NCBI GenBank assembly: GCA_015680685.1
Contig: MNCI01000248.1
Location: 1-64,000, forward strand
DNA from: Gnetum montanum
Lineage: Eukaryota; Streptophyta; Gnetopsida; Gnetales; Gnetaceae
Length of the DNA stretch: 64,000 bases
Reading direction: 5' to 3'
This document shows positions 9,942 to 21,622 of this stretch, piece by piece. The position numbers and the translations under genes were made by a program. The stretch's first letter is position 1; the number at the start of each line of letters is the position of its first letter. Under the pieces are notes generated by a model. The model was not told where the DNA came from. It was given only the letters and a program-made list of their open reading frames with translations, and searched no databases.

Positions 9942-12300
9942 TGGTATCGGAGCCTGTAATCAACTTGCTTTCTACAAATATGATAATCTATTCGATGCCG
10001 ACCTACCGCCTCCATCCTTATCACAACAATGTACAAATTACAATTGTACCTATGATCTCAATTGGCCGCACTGGCATCTGATCGATGACGTTGTTTGGTT
10101 TGCTCCAGAATGGCGATATGATAGTATGAAAGCTGATAATTATGCTGCTCTTGCTGAAGTTCTACTAGATAAGTATCAAAGGTATTTTGTTCCAGATAGT
10201 TTTGCTACATTATATTGGCAAGTTTTGAGAAGACCTGTTCCAAAAAAAAATTAATTTCTTTTCTAAATATTATTGGACTATGGGCACTTGTTATGCATCT
10301 ACTCCTAACCTTGATCTTATGCTTAAGCTCAATACGCCGAAACCCTTGTTTCGTTGTAAATCTATTTTAACCCTCTATCCAGAACCTAATGAACCATTAG
10401 TCTCATGTCCAGAAAAATGTCCTCCTACTATTGTAGTCTTTGAAATTAGTAGTTATGATTCTAATACTGAAATACCTGATCTCCCTATAACCCAAATAGA
10501 AGCTTATGACAAATTTGGTCATTGTTATTTATATCCTCCTGATCAACCAAGCACGTCAACATTTATTCCAAATGTCCCTGATTCATACCTTGATCCAAGC
10601 CCTTTTGCAGAAGAAGATAAGCGCCTACTAGATATGGCTGCCCTCACTTGCTCAAGGATCTGTAATGACATCAGTTCTACAGTTTATGATGAATCTACCG
10701 AAGCAGAAATTCAAGCTGAGGAACATCACTAGTTTCATGGAGAACTCCTTCAAATGTTGGCTCAACCACAATTTGAAGATGGTTTTGATGAAATCCAAAT
10801 GTATTATGATGAAGCCGAAGGATTCGAGGTACAAGAAGAAAATGATGTAGATGTTAATCCTGTAAATTCTGATATAGATAATGAAGATTTTATTCAGTAT
10901 TTGAATGAATCTATTATCGAAGATAACAATATTATGCCTAGAATATCTATGTTCTGTTCTAACTCTACTCAAATTGAGGAAGTAAATGAAGGTGATGAAT
11001 TGCCTACAAGAAAGCTCTCAGAAAAAGGAGGTACATCAAAACTTGTTGATGGAAATACTTCCCCAAATTTTGATACAAGAGGGACGCTATACATGTTCCA
11101 GCATCGTCTCTGTGCTTTCCAGAGTACATCTTATAAGCAATATGGAGATCGATGGTTGCTCAGTGGTGGAAGATGGCCACCATTAGCTGCTTATAGTACG
11201 ACAACATCTCGCCAAGATCCTCCTCAAACTCAAGCTAATTGTAGTTATCTGCTAGAGCACTCTCTAAATAGTGCTACTGATCAACAAACAAAAACTAAGC
11301 AATTAAACTATTTGGTGCATTGGACATCTTATGCTGCTCAACACTTTTAGAATGTTGAAGATAAAGTCGACGATCTTGAAGATAAGATTGACAAAGTTAG
11401 TGACAATGTGTCACAGTGATCAAAAGAAATGCTTGAGCATTTACAAGCTTATGACCAGATAGTAAAAGATAGAATGGAAGCTCATGAAAAGAAGGTTCGC
11501 TTTAGATAGCAACAAGAAGATGAAACTATAAAGTTTCATGAGATTTTTACTTTAGAAAATCAGTTGAGACTACCAGCTCCTAAAAAGGAATCTCCAAAGA
11601 TAGAAGCATCAAAAGCTACTGTATAAATTGATGCTCATGATAAAGCTCTGTTAGACAAAATCAAGCATCTAATGGCTGAAAAGAAAGGAAAGACACCTGC
11701 AAATCCTGCACCATCCACTCCTCCTCAAGAACCTGAAAAGGAAAAGGATTCAAAGGATCAAAAAAGAGAAATGGAAAAGGAAGCCAAGCAATTTGATTAT
11801 CAAAGAATCATGATGGCCCGAAGGCAACCTACAAGACCATGGCAAAGACCTCCAGTACATCCACCTCCAGCTTTTTCAGCATTCCAGCAATGGCCTATAG
11901 CATCAATTCCAGTTATCGACATCGACTATCTACCACCCAAAGAGGTACTGCATGCCTTAAGATTATGGATTGATCAACTAAGAGTTGCTATGAATATTCT
12001 TGGAATAGATGAAAGAACTATCATCATCGGTGCTTTTACAAGAGCTGCTAGTAAAATTAGACACTGGTGGGAAAGTGCTACAACTGAACAACAAGAACAA
12101 GTCATACAAACAGGTTTGCACGGAGTATTTGTTACATTGGTAACATAGTTTACTGTAGACTTATCCTCAAAACTAAGATTCAAAGATAATTTATTATTAA
12201 GTCAGAGAAAATTAAGTGATTTAAGATACTTTGAGCAATTTAGTGTAGAATATGGAAATGAAGTATACAAAATAGCATTACCAGACGTACTAGAACCTTT
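9907..12300 (+). pseudogene. Pararetrovirus N-terminal polyprotein, broken
   Basis: One long frame is read in pieces: 9907-10254, 10280-10732, 10754-11350 and 11672-12148, with a coding-like stretch in between. The first break is an A9 tract after 10241, which shifts the frame; the copy at 13706-14333 has A8 and stays open. Later breaks are single stops. Features in order: an aromatic-rich N-terminus (CTYDLNWPHWHL), acidic Asp/Glu-rich segments at 10640-10930, a heptad-like coiled coil at 11350-11500, a Lys/Pro-rich linker at 11690-11850, and a gag/coat-protein-like helical region (LRLWIDQLRVAM, KIRHWWESA) at 11960-12120. The last part fits a nucleocapsid core. Its function in this lineage is inference. 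Confidence 0.6.
9942..9953 (+). other. Primer-binding site (initiator tRNA-Met type), copy 1
   Basis: TGGTATCGGAGC differs from the canonical plant tRNA-Met PBS TGGTATCAGAGC at one base. It lies ~620 bases after the predicted transcript start and just before the first long frame, as in Caulimoviridae. The equivalent sites in the other copies are TGGTATCGAAGC (12900-12911) and TAGTATCGGAGC (13861-13872), the last with a damaged TGG. Confidence 0.65.
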
Positions 12301-12329
12301 GGCCGGCCATAGCAAATCCATGATATGTG
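12283..12329 (-). repeat. 47-bp inverted fragment of leader at junction
   Basis: These bases are the reverse complement of 12752-12798 (leader of copy 2), with one visible mismatch. They sit between the end of the broken polyprotein (~12282) and the start of leader copy 2 (~12330). The fragment thus marks a join in which a short piece of leader was inserted in the opposite orientation. It forms a ~47-bp inverted repeat with a ~420-bp spacer. Confidence 0.8.
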
Positions 12330-13138
12330 CAGATAGTTCTCTCCTCTCTCCTTATCTTATGTCAGTCCTTCAGTCCAGTCTGTAACTATGTGTGACAATG
12401 ATAAGCTACGATCTATCCTTATGATCATTGGTATTTGTCTAATATTAACATGTTATATTATTACCCTGCTCGTATGGCTGTATGAACATTTCGCTCCGCT
12501 CTTATTCCGTCGCTCCATTTAATATCCATTTTAAGGCTCCATGTCTACTATCTATGTGAATTTGTGAGTTCCCTGGTTTTCGCGAATTTGTCTCTTGATT
12601 AGGTGTACCCACAAGAGAACCGGAGATAAGAAAAGGGCACCCTTGCATGTTAGAGGTTTGGCTGGGAAGTGATTATGTCCGTACGCTTGAGGCTCCATCC
12701 GAGAAGTGCCGAGGAAGTGCGCATAAATTGACGTTGAGTTTGTGCATAGCCATATCATGGATTTGCTATGGCTGGCCAAAGGTTCTAGTACGTCTGGTAA
12801 TGCTATTTTCTTAGAATTTGATTCTCTTGCTAAGTTTCCTCAGAATCATAGGTAAGCTCTGCAAATGCTTGCGGTGGCTCGGGAGGCCACACCCCCAACT
12901 GGTATCGAAGCCTATAATCAACTTGCTTTCTGCAAATATGATAATCTATTCAACGACGACCTACCACGTCCATTCTTATCACAACAATGTACAAATTGCA
13001 ATTGTACCTATGATCCAATTTGCCACACTGGCATCTGATCGATGACGCTGTTTGGTTTGCTCCAGAATGGTGATATGATAGTATGAAAGATGATAATTAT
13101 GCTGCTCTTGCTAAAGTTCTACTAGATAAGTATCAACT
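12330..13138 (+). repeat. Pararetrovirus leader plus 5' coding end, copy 2
   Basis: Second direct copy of the unit, starting within the leader at GATAGTTCTCTCC and running through the PBS (12900-12911) to the start of the polyprotein frame, where it stops at AAGTATCAA. It is more diverged than copy 3. In the coding part it has a one-base deletion near 13015 and premature stops, so the short protein is dead. Copy 3 follows at once. Confidence 0.75.
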
Positions 13139-13860
13139 CGAAGCAAGATAGCATAAGCATATAGAAGCTCTAGATAGTTCTCTCCTCTCTCCTTCTCTTA
13201 TGTTAGTCCTTCAGTCCAGTCTGTAACTATGTGTGATGATGATAAGCTATGATCTATCCTTATGATCGTTGGTATTTGTCTAATATTAACATGTTATATT
13301 ATTACCCTGCTTGTATGGCTGTATGAACATTTTGCTCTGCTCTTATTCCGTCGCTCCTTTTAATATCCATTTTAAGGCTCCATGTCCGCTATCTATGTGA
13401 ATTTGTGAGTTCCCTGGTTTTTGTGAATTTGTCTCTTGATTAGGTGTACCCACAAGAGAACTGGAGATAAGAAAAGGGCACCCTCGCATGTTAGAGGTTT
13501 GGCTGGGAAGTGATTGTGTCTGTACGCTTGAGGCTCTGTCTGAGAAGCATCAAGGAAGTGCGCGTAAATTGATGTTGAGTTTGTTCGTAGCCATATCATG
13601 GATTTGCTATGGCCGGCCAAAGGTTCTAGTACGTATGGTAATGCTATTTTCTTAGAATTTGATTCTCCTACTAAGTTTCATCAGAATCTTAGGCAAGCTC
13701 TGTGAATGCTTGCGGTGGCTAGGGAGGCCACACCCCCAACTGGTTCTAGTATGTTTGGTAATGCTATTTTCTTAGAATTTGATTCTCCTACTAAGTTTCA
13801 TCAGAATCTTAAGCAAGCTCTACAAATGCTTGCAGTGGCTCGGGAGGCCATACCCCCAAC
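13139..13860 (+). repeat. Pararetrovirus leader, copy 3, with internal 120-bp duplication
   Basis: Third direct copy of the leader, from AAGCAAGATAGC to the damaged PBS (TAGTATCGGAGC at 13861). Its 3' end is duplicated in tandem: 13622-13741 and 13742-13861 are nearly the same ~120 bases, including the pre-PBS sequence GGCCACACCCCCAACT. Only the second unit is followed by the PBS. No gene is contained. Confidence 0.8.
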
Positions 13861-14333
13861 TAGTATCGGAGCCTGTAATCAACTTACTTTCGGCAAATAT
13901 GATAATCTATTCGATGCCGACCTACCGCCTCCATCCTTATCACAACAATGTACAAATTACAATTGTACCTATGATCTCAATTGGCCGCACTGGCATCTGA
14001 TCGATGACGTTGTTTGGTTTGCTCCAGAATGGCGATATGATAGTATGAAAGCTGATAATTATGCTGCTCTTGTTGAAGTTCTACTAGATAAGTATCAAAG
14101 GTATTTTGTTCCAGATAGTTTTGCTACATTATATTGGCAAGTTCTGAGAAGACCTGTTCCAAAAAAAATTAATTTCTTTTCTAAATATTATTGGACTATG
14201 GGCACTTGTTATGCATCTACTCCTAACCTTGATCTTATGCTTAAGCTCAATACGCCGAAACCCTTGTTTCGTTGTAAATCTATTTTAACCCTCTATCCAG
14301 AACCTAATGAACCATTAGTCTCATGTCCAGAAA
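13706..14333 (+). pseudogene. Pararetrovirus N-terminal polyprotein, copy 3 (truncated)
   Basis: An open frame of ~210 codons equivalent to 9942-10420. By eye, 13871-14333 and 9954-10418 differ at only a handful of positions. Here the A-tract after ~14161 has eight A, keeping the frame open where copy 1 is shifted. Coding similarity stops at CCAGAAAAATT (14333), where an inverted block with reverse transcriptase begins, so the protein is cut to its first part. Confidence 0.7.
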
Positions 14334-15470
14334 AATTCCTTCTTTAACTGTATAACTTGAGCAGATGCTTTCTGGGTCCATACGAATGGTAGCTGATTTT
14401 TACACCATTGTATTTCTATGGTCTTGTCACTAGATTTTTCAATATGCTTTGAAACATAATTTACACAACCAAGAAATTGTAAACACTGATCCTTGTTTTC
14501 TAATTTATGTGGAAACTGACTAATTTTTTGTAGCACATGCAGTTGCATATGAATTTTTCCATTTTTCAACTGTACTCCTAAAAATTCAATTTCTTCTTTA
14601 CCTATTTGAAACTTCTTCAGATCCTTAGATAATCCAATTCCATGCTGTTTACAGATTGAGGCAAACTGGAGCAGGTGAGTCACATGTTCTTTGATAGTAT
14701 CTGAAAAGACTAGAAAGTCATCAATATAATTGGCAATGAAATTTTGGTATTTACCAAATATTGCATCCATCCTTGCTTGAAACTGAGAAGGAGCATTCTT
14801 TAATCCAAATGGCATGATTGTCCATTCAAACAATCCTTGTGGAGTACTAAAAGCCATCTTATGCCTATCTTCTTGAGCAATCTTGATTTGATGATATCCA
14901 GACTTGCAATCAAACTTACTAAAAATTGATTTTGCGGCTACCATTTGAATAAGATTTTCTTTGTTTGGGAGCAGCCACTTGATATCAACTATGACAGCAT
15001 TTAGTGGAATATAATTGATAACCATTCTTGCTTTTCCTCGTTTGATCTCAGCATGATTTTTGACAATAAAACTTGAATAGTAATAGTTAGACTAAGATGG
15101 TTGTATCAAACCTTTCTTTAGGAATTCTTCAATCTGTTTTTCAATTTCTTCAGTATCTGTAGGATTTAGTAATATCTGTTTACTTTATACAGGAATACTA
15201 TGTACTGTAGGAATATAAGCAGTAGGACTATCCTTATCCCAAAATTCTAATGGATGATCACAGCAACATTCTTGTAAAGCATGAAAACAGGGGACTAACG
15301 ATTTATTTGGGCTTTCTTTAATTGCTGCATAGATCTATATTTGGTATTTGCAATTTCTTCCATTTCCTTTTGGGAGATAATAGTAGCAATACTTGGATCC
15401 TTTCTAAACTGTTTGATCTGTGGATGCTTATTTTTATGTAAAGCAACTGGAATTCTACCAAAAATTTTTG
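14334..15470 (-). pseudogene. Pararetrovirus reverse transcriptase fragment (inverted)
   Basis: Minus-strand pol fragment. The open part at 14321-15025 carries the RT hallmarks FDCKSGYHQI, MPFGLKNAP and the catalytic YIDD, followed by FLGVQ and FLGCVNY. PNKENL before FDCKSG and ARMVINY are typical of Caulimoviridae rather than Ty3. Upstream (15025-15300) the frame continues through IEEFLKKGLIQP with two in-frame stops, and there is a frameshift near 15297. The connection to RNase H is missing because the fragment ends at 14334. It lies head-on against copy 3 of the 5' region, so the locus is a rearranged, incomplete provirus-like copy. Confidence 0.75.
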
Positions 15471-16021
15471 ATTTTCTTCATAGCAGTGACCTTTGGTCTA
15501 AACTCTGGCTATAGAGTTCTGATCATTTTGATGATGACATCACTTTTGAGCAGATCTTTTTCTATTCCTCTAATAGCTACAAAAAGATCATTAGCTCTAA
15601 AGAAATAATCCTTTATTTTCTCGCCTTCTCTCATTTTGAGTTTATCATACTCACTTTGTAACACTAATAATTTTGATTGCTTAACAATAGATGTTTCCTC
15701 ATCAGTAACTTCTAAAGTTTTCCAAGTTTCTTTGGCCATTTTACATCTTGCTACTCTATTAAATTCAGATTTATTCAATGAAAAATATAAACAATATTTT
15801 ACTATTGAATCATACATGAACTTATCCTTTTCCTCTTGTCACCATTTGTTGCAAGGCTTGATGATGCCAGTGGAGCTATCAATAGGTAGAGCGTAGTCTT
15901 TAAGGATTGGCTCCCATAGTTTAAATACCATGGATTTGAAAAATCCTTACATTCTAGCTTTCTAGAAGGCAAATTTGAATCCATCGAACATGGGTGGCTT
16001 TATGTAAGATGTTCCCTCCAT
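15471..16021 (-). pseudogene. Ty1/copia gag N-terminal fragment
   Basis: Minus-strand frame starting with MEGTS near 16021 and reading PPMFDG, KARM and FELWEP, then (open at 15509-15817) KMAKETWKTLEVT and KMIRTL. This is the gag polyprotein (UBN2-type) domain of plant Ty1/copia elements, whose product forms the particle shell. There are stops at the usual Trp codon before KARM and one shortly after. Similarity to copia gag ends near 15470, where the sequence changes to the pararetrovirus pol block without a gap. Confidence 0.7.
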
Positions 16022-16062
16022 TGTTTACTCTTGAAGTTAATGATGACATAGAAGAGTACCAT

Positions 16063-16074
16063 TCTTTAATACCA
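16063..16074 (-). other. Copia primer-binding site
   Basis: On minus this reads TGGTATTAAAGA, close to the tRNA-Met PBS TGGTATCAGAGC used by most plant copia elements. It is two bases from the LTR end (16077) and ~40 bases before the gag start at 16021. Confidence 0.6.
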
Positions 16075-16076
16075 CT

Positions 16077-17333
16077 TGTGGATCATTGAACTTAGAAAAG
16101 AGGGGATGAATAAGTTCCCAAAATTAAAACTTTATAAAACAAAATCACACACACCAAATTTAACATGGTTTTCCAACTTGGGTAGTCCACACACAAAGAG
16201 TAGATTGCTAGCATACCTTTGTACTTTATTGCTCTCAAATGTGGTTGATGGGTTCACACCCTATACAGCCTTCAAGCTCCACTTCAAAGTGCTATGTTGC
16301 AGCACTAGCCACTCAATCTTCCAAGGTCTTATCAGGCTTGGACAGTGATTTTTAAGCTTCCATAACCTTTACAATCTTGAGCTCCACATCAAAGTTTTGT
16401 ACTTCAACACTAACAACTCAATCCTATAGGATCCTAACAAGCTCAAGAAAGATGCCTTCTTGCAAGAAGCACATCAACCCTACAAGCTAATAAGGGAGAA
16501 CAATTACAAGGGATAAATGCAACTCGATTTTCTAATTCTTGTATGTTAAGGTACAACACACTTTATAATGAACAAATGATAATACAATGAAAAGCAACAA
16601 CAATTACAATGATTGACCAAATGATTGTACAATGATTACACAATGGCTTCCATATTTTTCAATGCACATAACATCTTCTTATAGCTACCATGTTTCTAAA
16701 TCCATCTTGAAACTCATGCAATAGCTAGGCAATGGTCACTAACGGTCATGGAAGATATGTTCTTTATGCCTGAGACTTCTTTCTAAATTAGCCTCCTATC
16801 TTGGAACAATGTCTTCGTTTGGGAAAGACATCTTTCTAAAATCTCCATTCTAGAAAGAAATCTTTTTCTAATGGAAGATGTCTTTCTAAATTTGGCTTGC
16901 ATTTTGTGAAGATGTCTTTGCCTGATAAAAGATGTCTACTATTTGTTGAAGATGTTTTTGCTTGTGTTTACTTTAATTCTACCAAGATGTCTAATATTTC
17001 TTAGAGACATCTTTCTTCAAACTTTCTTTATCCTTTAAATTCATTATTCCTTGTCCACAACTTTGATCTTCCACATGCTTTAATGATAAAAATTTTCTTT
17101 TATAGTATCTGGTCCTTGTCCAAGTTCTTTGGAATTCTTGCATGTTCAGTTGAGACCCTATGGATAATGTTTTTATTTGAGCTCTAGACTAGTTTGCTTC
17201 TTGTCCTTTATGTTGGCTTTAGCTCATCTTGGTTTCCCATGTATGTAGTCCTACAAACACAATAATCACACAACCATGAAAACAACCTTTGACTGCATTT
17301 TACTTAATGTTTTGACATACCAAAAGGTCCACA
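16077..17333 (-). mobile_element. Copia 5' LTR
   Basis: On minus this begins TGTGGACC (complement of 17326-17333) and ends GATCCACA (complement of 16077-16084). The ends therefore carry the short inverted repeat TGTGGA/TCCACA expected of an LTR. The length is about 1.26 kb. It abuts the PBS with a two-base spacer, as in copia elements. The 3' LTR and the rest of the element are not in the window, so it is a truncated element and no target duplication can be tested. Confidence 0.55.
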
Positions 17334-20300
17334 TTCAAGATGTAGGTTGAACTAAAAAGATAGCATTTTTTAGCAACATTATTGAAAAGAAATACTTAGA
17401 TAATTAAGCTCTTCCCTGATGAGGAGATGGACAAGACAAGATAACCCTACAAGAATCTTTCTCCAAAAAAGAGGATTCTTGCTAGGATGATGATGATGAA
17501 TATTCTAGGTAGCTCTCATTTATGCATGTCATGTCCTTTAGCATGTTGGTTATGAGTGATTTGAAGGATCCTTGTATCCTCAAATATCTATTTATTATTT
17601 TTTCTAGTATGAAGTTGGCCATCTAAGACATCAATGTGGTTTCTTTTCCATCGGTGATCTTGACATTGTATTAGAATTTTTAGGTTTGGCCAGTTGCCTT
17701 ATCTATCAAGGAGATTGTTGTATGGGGTGAATACCAATTTTCAAATCTAGGATGTGTCTTCTATACTTAGTAGCTACCCAAGACATCATCTAAGAAGGAT
17801 CGGTGGATTCCTAATCTAGGTGTTCTTAGAGATGAGGATAGAGCTACTTGGGAGGCTCGTAGCAACAACAAGGCATGGTAGATGATGATCAAGATTTGGT
17901 GAAAACCAAAGCTTGATCATGGTCTAATTCAATGCTTTGTAAGTGACTCTCATTACACATTGTAATGAGATAGAGATGCATCTTCATGTCCTTTATGATC
18001 AAGTCAAGAGGAGGTAGTATCAGTTAACATCTAATGTGAAGATTCTATGCCATCATTTGTTTTCTAGAATATGGAAGCTATACCACACTATTAGCCATTA
18101 AGAGGTTGGAGAACCAATGGAGCTGGAGTTTACACCCATGGGTTCCTCGATCACTGAAGCTAATCAGGCTAGACCATCTAGCCTTATAGACTAGATGGAT
18201 AATAAGGTAATGGAGGAAGACTTCATGAGTAAGGAGGTAGGTGAGGATGCATCTCAACCTCCTTCTTCAATAGATAATCCTATAGCTTCTTCTAGGAAAG
18301 GCTCACCTCCCCTAGCTTGAGCATATTGTTTTCACTTCTTCTTTCCCTCTCTCTTTCATTCTATATTTTTAAAGTATTATGATAAGGATTTTGATCTCAT
18401 GATATTCTTTAGTTATTTAGTATATTTCAATTAATTTATGTGCATTCTTTTGTTCTCTTTTATTGGGATGATAAAGATCTAGTTAGGGGCTAGGTTAGGA
18501 CATGAATTAATGCTTCCTTTCACTTGGTTTCCTTAATTTTCTAGCTTCGGAAAGTAGCTACAAGTTTATGCTACCCATAGTCATCCACAATTCAGAGTCT
18601 TAAGTCAGAAGTGCATCTTCAATGAGTTTCAAATGAATAAAAAGAATAATGTCTATCCTACAACCATCAAGAGTCAATTTTCAAAAGATAGAAAATTGAG
18701 AGACAAGTGGAGCTAACTTTGAATGGAAATGAGGATAGCATAAAAGTTGAATTTGAAGTTCAACAAGGTACTACAAGCTCATGAAATCCACATGAGTTCA
18801 TAGCATAGAGTTTCTATTAAATGTGGTTTGTAGCCACTTGTAACTTATTTTTCAACAGAAAAAGAAAATTTATCAATGAAAGTCCCTATGACATGCACCC
18901 TTGTTGTAGTCATAATGGATCTTTTGGCCTAATTAGTTACTCAACTATTTAGATATGAATACTTGAACATTAAAAACGGTTGACTAAGACTACTAATTAC
19001 AATCCCTTATAGCAATTGACTAAATTGATAATTCTTCATTTGGCCATGAGTTGCGACCTCACTAGAACTCATACCCAAGTTGTAGCCATTAGCTAGAAGT
19101 TATTGCAACCATCAACTAAAGTTGTTTTAGCACCAAATCAAATTAGAACCATAAATAAAAAAGAACATAATAAAGATATACAAACATACACATACATATA
19201 TATAGAAATATATAGTTAGAGATCCTAAAGATAGAGAGATAAAAAATAATTAGATTGTTGTATGATGTTATTTTGTACTAAATTAAAGAATAAGATAGTG
19301 ATTTCTTCTTGTTTATGAGTGAATTAATGTTGTGCATTCTTCATTATACTTATAACAACTTAACCCTATGTAACTCGCGCTCTATGTGATTAATTCCTAT
19401 ATTTTATAGTGCAAGAAGACAAGAACACATCTAACACCATTGACAAGAAACAACAATGTTTCTATAGAGTCAAACTCAGATCTCTTATGTGTTGTAGTAG
19501 GAATCATCATAATGAATAAAAACTGACATAACCTACTTAAAACTAAACCAAGAAATTCATGATCAATAAATAGTATAGAAAAAATTAACCATTTAGAAAA
19601 TCTTCCTCAATTCAAAAGAAGACTTGGGGCTCAAAGGATAATTTCAATAATCTGAGTCAACCATTTTGCTAACATCCATGGGTATAAAGTATGAAGAGAT
19701 TATACACGCATAAAAGATACCTTAAAAAATAATGTCTAAGCACATAGAAAACATAGCATAATATAAGAACATGATTGGAAAAGAATCCAAAACAATGCAA
19801 CATGAAAATTAGATTTATCAATAGATGCATTTAGGACAAGAAGGAAAATGCAATTAAAACATATCTAAAGTAGATCTAGGAAAAACTAGAGATAAAATGT
19901 CCTAGAATGAAAAACCCAAAATTGAAACCAAAATTAAGGAACCTACAAAAGTATGTTCCTAGAGGTATACTAGAGATGAAAGATGTCTGATAGGAAGCTA
20001 TGTTATCATGTTCTTACTCCAATGAGTGCATTGGTACAAATACAACAAGAATGAAAGTAAATCTAGTAGTTGATGATTACAAGAGAAAGATCAAATCAAT
20101 GTGTTGATTTAATTCTCAATGAATCTTTAGGAGGACAACATGAAAGGGATATAATATGTTAGCATGGAATAGAGAGAAAAAGAACAAGAGAGCTAAAATG
20201 AATAGAAAATCTCTTGAAAGAAAAGTGTTGATGAGCTTTGTCTAAAAAGCTAAAAATTCTAGCTAGATGATTATAAATCCCAACCCATGATATTTAGGAG

Positions 20301-20389
20301 TACTCTCCTATATATAAAAGCCAAAATGCCCTATAAATTATGCAAAAATAACATAGTGGTGTCCATAGAATCTTTTAAAATCTTTCAAA
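17334..20389. other. Unassigned sequence, no gene recognised
   Basis: About 3 kb in which I recognise no domain, LTR end or tandem repeat. 17334-18330 has coding-like composition, but every frame is interrupted. From 18340 on it is AT-rich and low in CpG. It most likely consists of old mobile-element remnants. A few short A/T-rich runs (for example TATATATAGAAATATATAG near 19195) are the only simple structure. Confidence 0.4.
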
Positions 20390-21622
20390 AGGTTCTATAA
20401 CACTAGAAAAATTCGGTGCTCGAAAAATGAAGATTCTGAGCAAAATAATTTAACCTTGGATCTCATGGGCCTTGAGAAAGGGATCCAAAGCACCCAAGAT
20501 GATATTGCTAATCATCCAAGGACCTAGAATTCGTAAAACAATGTAAATTAATTTTAAATATAAATGTAAATCTAATTATAGAGAAATAGATAATAAACTT
20601 GCACTAGATAAATGAATTGCAAATTTTATTAAAATAATAAAGTTTTGCAAGAACAAAGTTTAAATGAGTACAAGTTTCTCTGCTTAGAGTCCACAAAGGG
20701 CTGTACAAAAGATGCTTGAAGCCCTATTGAAGCCAACAGAGTATGCTATGCAATCAACTCCACTTTCAAGAAATTCTAATTCTTGTTTCTGAAGCTCCTT
20801 TTCTAGTCTCTCTACACTGGATCTGCATTATTATTAATAGAATGGTTGCTAGACTTTTGTTTGATTTGCAATGCTATGAAAGTCTCTAGTTCAACCAAAG
20901 TGCAAATTTTCCAAAAAGTCCTAGTAAAATGGTTGCAAACTTATGGTGATATGGACTCCACTAAAAGTCTCAATGTTTAGCTTAATGCCAAATGTCAAAA
21001 AAGCCCTTTTGAGATGGTTAGCTTGGTTTATAGAGGTCATTTGGCTTTTGATCCATTGCCATAAATTTTTGCCATGATTATTGACAATTTGCTGCGAATT
21101 TTAGGTGTTTACAAGTCTTCTATCCCTAGTGTATTTATCAAATTTCTCAAGTTTAATAAATAAAGGCTCATCATTTATGCACTAGCTTTAATATTTATAT
21201 GTTGGCCTCAACATTCAAAATCAAAGCCCAACAATTTATACATTGGCTATAGGTGGTTCCACTATATAGGTTGCTATGACCAACATCAAAACTATGAAAA
21301 ACCCAAATTTCATGGTTCCCAAGGCATTTTCAGCCTTCCCAAGCCTAGGTATATGCATGTTATAACTTTTTTCCATTTTGAAAGTGAGGTAATAACAACT
21401 TATGAAGCATTTTTTGCCTCCATAAGTTAAGATATGTGAGATTGTAGCCTGTGAACTACAAACCTTACATTTTACAATAAGATCCTATCTCAAGTTCAAT
21501 GGTGAAGGTTATAATACCAAGTGACAAAAAAAATAAGGCAATTGTATCTACCATTATTTTTAGACCAAATTACAATGGTTTTGGTTATGAGTTGCAACAT
21601 GAATTTTCTTTATCATCATTCA
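20390..21622 (-). mobile_element. LTR of Tat-like family, copy A
   Basis: On minus it starts TGAATGATG right after the polypurine tract CAACAAAGAGGG (21624-21640, complement), carries a TATA box (CTCTATAAACC, near 21027-21035), and continues to about 20390. Most of it is repeated at 37940-38960 in the same orientation, and its U3 shares words with the LTRs starting at 47503 and 59788 (for example CTTATGAAGCATTTTTT...CCATAA). The inner neighbours (minisatellites, then protease and gag on the same strand) make it a 3' LTR. The lower end is set by where similarity to the 37.9-kb copy stops. Confidence 0.6.

Noticed and set aside
9638-13620. Three similar antisense frames at 9638, 12552 and 13393
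   Set aside because: They lie in the three copies of the pararetrovirus leader and are open only because the DNA is repeated; no codon signature.
17350-18330. Possible LINE ORF1 or gag
   Set aside because: Coding-like patches could not be matched to DUF4283, RT or any zinc knuckle, and all frames are broken.
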